From positions 1-6,628 of the forward strand of contig QMZS01000049.1 of the NCBI GenBank assembly GCA_003663295.1: a DNA stretch of 6,628 bases, read 5' to 3'. The translations under genes were made by a program, and so were the position numbers. This DNA comes from Candidatus Aenigmatarchaeota archaeon. GTDB lineage: Archaea; Aenigmatarchaeota; Aenigmatarchaeia; QMZS01. The stretch's first letter is position 1. Each line of letters begins with the position of its first letter. Under the pieces are notes generated by a model that searched no databases, was not told the origin of the DNA, and worked only from the letters and a program-made list of their open reading frames with translations. Positions 4,194 through 6,628 of the stretch are shown piece by piece.

Positions 4194-5129
4194 TTGACAA
4201 AACAATTAAATAAAGATTATTTGATTGAGTTAATGCTGAAAGAACACTTTGTTGTCAAAGAAAATGGCAAGTTAGTGCCCACAACCGCAGGAATCCTGTT
4301 GTTTGGGAAAAACCCACATTTGAATATTACTCAATGCGAGATAAGAGCAGATAGGTATATCGGAGATTCTATGGTGGAATGGCTTGACAGGAAAGATATT
4401 CATGGGACAATATTTGATATGATTAGACAAACTGAAAGATTTCTATTAAAAAATATGAGAACCCCTGCTAAAGTTATCGGCTTTAAAACAGAATTCAGGA
4501 CAGAATATCCCCTTGAAGCATTGAGGGAGGCGGTGATTAATGCGTTAGTGCATAGAGATTGGCATAGTTCTAATGCAATTCTTATCAGAATGTTTGATAG
4601 TCATATAGATATTTTAAGTCCCGGGGTATTATTAAGACCTCTCAAAATCAGCGAGATTATGAAAGATGATTATATACCTAAAACAAGAAACAAGATTTTA
4701 GTAGAGGTGTTGGGCAAACTAAAGATAATGGACAAGAGAGGTACAGGATTTCTTAGAATTAGGGAAGCAATGAAAAAGAATAATCTGCCTAACCCTGAAC
4801 TTAAGGAAAAAACAGGTTATTTTGCAATTAGATTTGTAAATCCTTTAGTTCATAAAATTCCTGAAATAGATGAAACTAATTTAAATGATAGACAGAAGAG
4901 AATTATAGAATACCTTAAAATTAATAGCAAAATTACGACTAAAGAATTTGTTGAATTGACTAAAATATCTCTTAAAACAGCCAAAAGAGATTTAGTTGAT
5001 TTAAAAAATAGAAAAATACTTAAATTTGTTGGGGCTCCGAAAACAGGTTATTACAAGTTTTATGACCCTGTAAATGACCCTGTAAATGACCCTGTAAATG
5101 ACCCTGTAAATGTAGATGAAGGTAAATAA
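4194..5129 (+). CDS. HATPase plus winged-helix half of the AlbA_2-family regulator (C-terminal half, frameshifted)
   Basis: The frame is open from 4152. The TTG at 4194 is only the first start-like codon, and the true upstream part is 3688-4170. Numbered from that TTG, residues ~100-215 are a GHKL-type ATP-binding domain: EALREAVINALVHRDW with N-box Asn116, DILSPG (139-144), and the glycine box RGTGF (182-186). Residues ~229-288 are a winged helix (NDRQKRIIEYLKINSKITTK to TGYYKFY). The end is four DPVN tetrapeptides and VDEGK. Relatives often carry a further HTH after such repeats, and none follows here. The next gene start (ATG 5131) lies one base after the TAA, with GAAGGT at 5118-5123 as its possible Shine-Dalgarno sequence, so tandem paralogues once formed an operon. 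Function in this host is unknown. The family is linked to transcription control and, in some cases, defence islands. Confidence 0.82.
   Translation: MTKQLNKDYLIELMLKEHFVVKENGKLVPTTAGILLFGKNPHLNITQCEIRADRYIGDSMVEWLDRKDIHGTIFDMIRQTERFLLKNMRTPAKVIGFKTEFRTEYPLEALREAVINALVHRDWHSSNAILIRMFDSHIDILSPGVLLRPLKISEIMKDDYIPKTRNKILVEVLGKLKIMDKRGTGFLRIREAMKKNNLPNPELKEKTGYFAIRFVNPLVHKIPEIDETNLNDRQKRIIEYLKINSKITTKEFVELTKISLKTAKRDLVDLKNRKILKFVGAPKTGYYKFYDPVNDPVNDPVNDPVNVDEGK
5064..5111 (+). repeat. 12-bp coding tandem repeat (DPVN)4
   Basis: Four perfect tandem copies of GACCCTGTAAAT lie at the very 3' end of the regulator gene and encode DPVN four times. They occupy the same place in the protein as the NGSS array at 3331-3408 but have an unrelated sequence. 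Confidence 0.94.
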
Positions 5130-5130
5130 A

Positions 5131-5352
5131 ATGAATGAGAAAGAATTTGAAATGTTATTGAAAAACACTCGTTCTTTGAACAGCACAAGCGTTCATTCAT
5201 TTTCAGAAAAGAAAATGATGCATAATTTGCGTAGCAAATTATTGTCATTTGGAAACGATGCATCATCTGCTTTTTCGCAAAATGAAACAATCATCGTTCC
5301 GACGGCACTTCTTTTCTGTGACGGACAGGACCGCTCTGAGAGATTTGGATGA
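5131..5352 (+). pseudogene. 5' stub of a third AlbA_2 regulator interrupted by an unrelated palindromic insert
   Basis: The first codons read MNEKEFEMLLKN, nearly the same as MDKEFEMLLN at 3688, and then all similarity to AlbA_2 stops at about 5167. The frame stays open to TGA 5350-5352 but through sequence with no family resemblance (serine-rich, HSFSEKKMMHNLRSKLLSFG). The start lies one base after the upstream stop and has a Shine-Dalgarno-like GAAGGT. The stub, insert and residual winged helix at 5441-5665 are best read as one gene that lost its AlbA_2 and ATPase core. A 73-residue product could still be made, but I would not assign it a function. Confidence 0.55.
5168..5345. mobile_element. 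Palindromic, G+C-richer insert (possible MITE or REP-like element)
   Basis: Nested inverted repeats share a centre near 5241: TTCATTTT (5196-5203) with AAAATGAA (5279-5286), and ATGATGCAT (5215-5223) with ATGCATCAT (5258-5266). Inside is a perfect hairpin, ATAATTTGC-gta-GCAAATTAT (5222-5242). The flanking stretch to 5345 (GACGGCAC, GACGGACAGGACCGC) is clearly richer in G+C than its surroundings. It sits exactly where the regulator gene loses homology. No transposase is present. Outer boundaries and target-site duplication could not be fixed. Confidence 0.42.
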
Positions 5353-5440
5353 TTTAGTGGATAAATATTTTTAAAGAGATTAAGTAAGAGACGCGCTGTG
5401 AGGTATGAATTAAGATGAATGTCGGAATTATGTCGGAATT
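5346..5440. other. Short gene-free stretch with an 11-bp tandem duplication
   Basis: Only short interrupted reading frames are visible (for example RDLDDLVDKYF then stop, at about 5338-5374). ATGTCGGAATT occurs twice in tandem at 5419-5429 and 5430-5440, directly abutting the ATG at 5441. I see no clear Shine-Dalgarno sequence or TATA box. Confidence 0.5.
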
Positions 5441-5665
5441 ATGGTAACGATTAGGGATCTGCCTCTTCCGGAGTTTGAAGAAAGGCAGAAAAGAGCAATT
5501 GAATATCTTAAATCCAAAGGTAAAATTACAAATAAAGAATATCAAGAGCTTTGCGCTGTTAATAGGATTACGGCTTTTAGGGATTTGAGTGAGTTAGTTG
5601 AGAAAAAAATAGTTGAGAAGATTGGAAAAACAGGGAGATGGATACATTATATTTTGAAGCGTTAA
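5441..5665 (+). CDS. Winged-helix DNA-binding protein, residual C-terminus of an AlbA_2-type regulator
   Basis: This encodes 74 residues. Residues ~14-72 are a complete winged helix (ERQKRAIEYLKSKGKITNKE, then ITAFRDLSELVEKKIVEKIG, then GRWIHYIL), matching the winged helices at 3148-3330 and 4884-5063. Just before it, LPLPEFEE matches the link that follows the ATPase domain in relatives (NLPHPEFKE, NLPNPELKE). The usual TGYFxIxFxNP segment is deleted between them. So this is the shortened 3' end of the third tandem regulator. It has an ATG and an undamaged frame and could make a stand-alone repressor-like protein. No promoter is clear. It lacks the tetrapeptide repeat tail seen in the other two copies. 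Confidence 0.65.
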   Translation: MVTIRDLPLPEFEERQKRAIEYLKSKGKITNKEYQELCAVNRITAFRDLSELVEKKIVEKIGKTGRWIHYILKR

Positions 5666-5726
5666 AAACATAATTGTGTTACCCAAAAACTTAGAAGGAT
5701 ATTATAAAAGTAATAAAAGGGATACT

Positions 5727-6035
5727 ATGGAATCCAACAAACAAAAATATATTCTTGGGTTCAGCAAGAGAAACAACAACATGATAAAAGAGTTGATTGC
5801 AAAGGATATAAAAAGCAACAAAAACCAGTTTGCCAAAATAATAAAAAAAGGCAACAGGAAATACAGCCTGCGCCTTGACAACAACACGCGAAAAGAGAGA
5901 CTTGAAACTCTTGAGAATATAGAAGAAAATATAAGCGGGAAACTAAACAAGTTAAAAGCAAAATTTGAAAAATACGCGCCTGAAAATGTTAGAATAGAAT
6001 TGTCAGAAAGCAAAGTTGAATTAACAGAAGACTAG
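5727..6035 (+). CDS. Chimeric ORF: unrecognised N-terminus joined to a LysRS C-terminal segment, ending at an amber codon
   Basis: This encodes 102 residues from the ATG at 5727, which has AAGGG five bases upstream. A GTG at 5676 would add 17 residues. The first ~70 residues (KYILGFSKRNNNMIKELIAK and a Lys/Asn-rich stretch) are not recognised. The last ~26 (KAKFEKYAPENVRIELSE then LTED) match the segment of class I LysRS that precedes the C-terminal domain. The TAG at 6033-6035 sits where copy 1 has CAG (QREGLKEIAELL), and the LysRS reading frame continues past it without a shift to 6251. It is thus a broken, 5'-truncated lysS with a foreign 5' end, or an ORF that captured a lysS end. A functional synthetase is excluded because the catalytic domain is missing. 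Confidence 0.6.
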   Translation: MESNKQKYILGFSKRNNNMIKELIAKDIKSNKNQFAKIIKKGNRKYSLRLDNNTRKERLETLENIEENISGKLNKLKAKFEKYAPENVRIELSESKVELTED

Positions 6036-6238
6036 AGAGAAGGATTAAAAGAGATTGCGGAACTTCTTAAACAGGAAGGTTCAACTGAGGAATTGCAGCA
6101 GCAGATTTTTGAAGTTGTAAAAGCAAAAGGGAAAGAATTGTTCCAGACAATTTATCAGGTTCTAATTGGAAGGAAACAGGGACCGAGGATTGCAATGCTG
6201 ATTGATGCGATTGGGAGAGAGAAAGTTATCGAAAGGTT
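6031..6238 (+). repeat. Direct repeat, right copy (lysS 3' end)
   Basis: This is the partner of 1-208. The core 6090-6229 has one mismatch in 140 bases. Bases 6031-6089 have nine mismatches, and 6230-6238 have four. Same orientation as the left copy, about 6 kb apart. Confidence 0.93.
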
Positions 6239-6251
6239 TGAAAGGCTATAA
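6036..6251 (+). pseudogene. lysS: Class I LysRS C-terminal fragment, copy 2 (after in-frame TAG)
   Basis: In the same frame as the upstream ORF but after its TAG, this encodes REGLKEIAELL, then IYQVLIGRKQGPRIAML and GREKVIERFERL, stopping at TAA 6249-6251. Its protein differs from copy 1 at only a few positions (Lys-Gln, Asp-Glu, Ser-Gly, Ile-Thr) before the divergent end. RFERL is probably the native terminus. There is no start codon or Shine-Dalgarno sequence after the TAG, so it should not be translated separately. Confidence 0.75.
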
Positions 6252-6326
6252 TTTTCAGCAAAATTTCTATTAAAAATAATTTTAAATGGATTTTATTTTG
6301 AAGATAGAAGAAATTTTGGGTGTCTC
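6252..6326. other. Intergenic stretch between convergent genes, probable terminator region
   Basis: This is AT-rich with no reading frame of note. T runs occur on both strands (ATTTTATTTTG on plus, TTATTTTT on minus), as expected for archaeal termination between convergent genes. No hairpin of note was seen. Confidence 0.35.
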
Positions 6327-6628
6327 TTAAGAAAAATCCCTTAGATCAAAAATCAGGTAATCTTCTTTTCTTAATTTGTTTTTGTTTTCAATTTTCTTGG
6401 CGATTACTCCAAAGAATTCCTTTCTGTTATCTAAATTCCAGTTAACAAATTTTGATTTTTCTTTTAGTTCTCTTAAAATTTTCCTTGCTTCTTTTTCCTT
6501 CAAATCCCGCCATTTAACTTCAAAAAATCCAATTTCTTTTTTGTCTTCGTTCAGGGTAACTAAATCTATTTCATACTCTTTTCTTTTATTACTCTCCCTA
6601 TAATTTCCCCACTGCCTTCCTAATTTCA
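6327..6628 (-). CDS. Archaeal ATPase, C-terminal DUF234 nuclease-like domain (partial)
   Basis: The minus-strand frame is open from the window edge (first complete codon 6626-6624) to TAA at 6329-6327 and encodes the last 99 residues. It reads LGRQWGNYRESNKRKEYEID, then LVTLNEDKKEIGFFEVKW, a Lys-rich helix, NRKEFFGVIAKKIENK, and DYLIFDLRDF. EID followed about 14 residues later by EVKW is the restriction-endonuclease-like core of DUF234, which follows the P-loop ATPase (PF01637) domain in archaeal ATPases of unknown function. The ATPase half lies beyond the window. It converges on the lysS remnant and lies just outside the right direct repeat, so it probably belongs to the flanking chromosome, not the island. 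Confidence 0.75.
   Translation of the reverse strand, partial: KLGRQWGNYRESNKRKEYEIDLVTLNEDKKEIGFFEVKWRDLKEKEARKILRELKEKSKFVNWNLDNRKEFFGVIAKKIENKNKLRKEDYLIFDLRDFS

Noticed and set aside
5001..5290. Minus-strand ORFs with VIYR or FTGS repeats
   Set aside because: These repeats are the reverse reading of the DPVN-coding array of the plus-strand regulator.
5702..6013. Minus-strand Leu/Phe-rich ORFs resembling membrane proteins
   Set aside because: They lie opposite a Lys/Asn-rich frame that carries LysRS homology. Hydrophobicity is expected from the complement of AAA/AAC/GAA codons, and there is no family signal.
6033..6035. Pyrrolysine or programmed amber readthrough joining the ORF to the LysRS tail
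   Set aside because: TAG serves as an ordinary stop at 222-224, the ORF lacks the catalytic domain anyway, and no pyl genes are in view. A nonsense mutation in a pseudogene is simpler.
6376..6603. Plus-strand 75-residue hydrophobic ORF
   Set aside because: It is the antisense of the DUF234 domain on the minus strand, whose EID and EVKW motifs show which strand codes.

Overview
The window looks like an AT-rich archaeal chromosome (roughly one third G+C by eye). The evidence is a class I lysyl-tRNA synthetase (LysRS) C-terminus present twice, a DUF234-type archaeal ATPase fragment, TATA-like boxes placed for leaderless starts, and several gene families common in archaea (acylphosphatase with a coiled-coil tail, HEPN-MNT pairs, AlbA_2/HATPase regulators). 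The sequence alone cannot give the phylum. A DPANN, Altiarchaeota-like or methanogen host would all fit.

Layout. (1) Positions 1-224 hold the last 73 codons of a class I lysS. It runs directly into a truncated piece of an AlbA_2-type regulator (211-405). (2) A repeated AT-rich element of about 40-60 bp occurs three times in direct orientation (A 391-440, B 1381-1440, C 2741-2800). It divides the left half into units: A, then an acylphosphatase/coiled-coil gene and a small CxxH/CxxC protein; B, then a HEPN + wHTH-MNT pair (a probable type VII toxin-antitoxin or defence module); C, then an insertion-sequence relic. (3) Positions 2801-3073 hold the N-terminal part of a transposase with two in-frame stops. 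(4) Positions 3076-5665 are a graveyard of AlbA_2/HATPase/winged-helix regulators. They comprise a C-terminal tail with 12-bp coding repeats and a frameshifted second HTH; a nearly complete copy split by one frameshift in a poly-A run (3688-5129), with another 12-bp repeat array; and a third copy reduced to its first 12 codons, a G+C-richer palindromic insert and a residual winged helix. (5) Positions 5727-6251 hold a second lysS 3' end. Its core (6090-6229) differs from the left copy by one base in 140, and it is cut by a TAG where the left copy has CAG. (6) On the minus strand, 6327-6628 is the C-terminal DUF234 nuclease-like domain of an archaeal ATPase.

Interpretation. The roughly 6 kb between the two lysS 3' ends behaves as an accessory island bounded by 0.2-kb direct repeats. 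Such a boundary could arise by integration at, or recombination between, lysS 3' ends. Inside it, a compact HEPN/MNT operon appears intact while most neighbours are decaying. No integrase is visible. The most interesting points are the duplicated and mosaic lysS ends, the repeat-delimited gene units, the relic of an MNT-like 3' end in repeat B, and the in-frame tetrapeptide repeat arrays in regulator tails.
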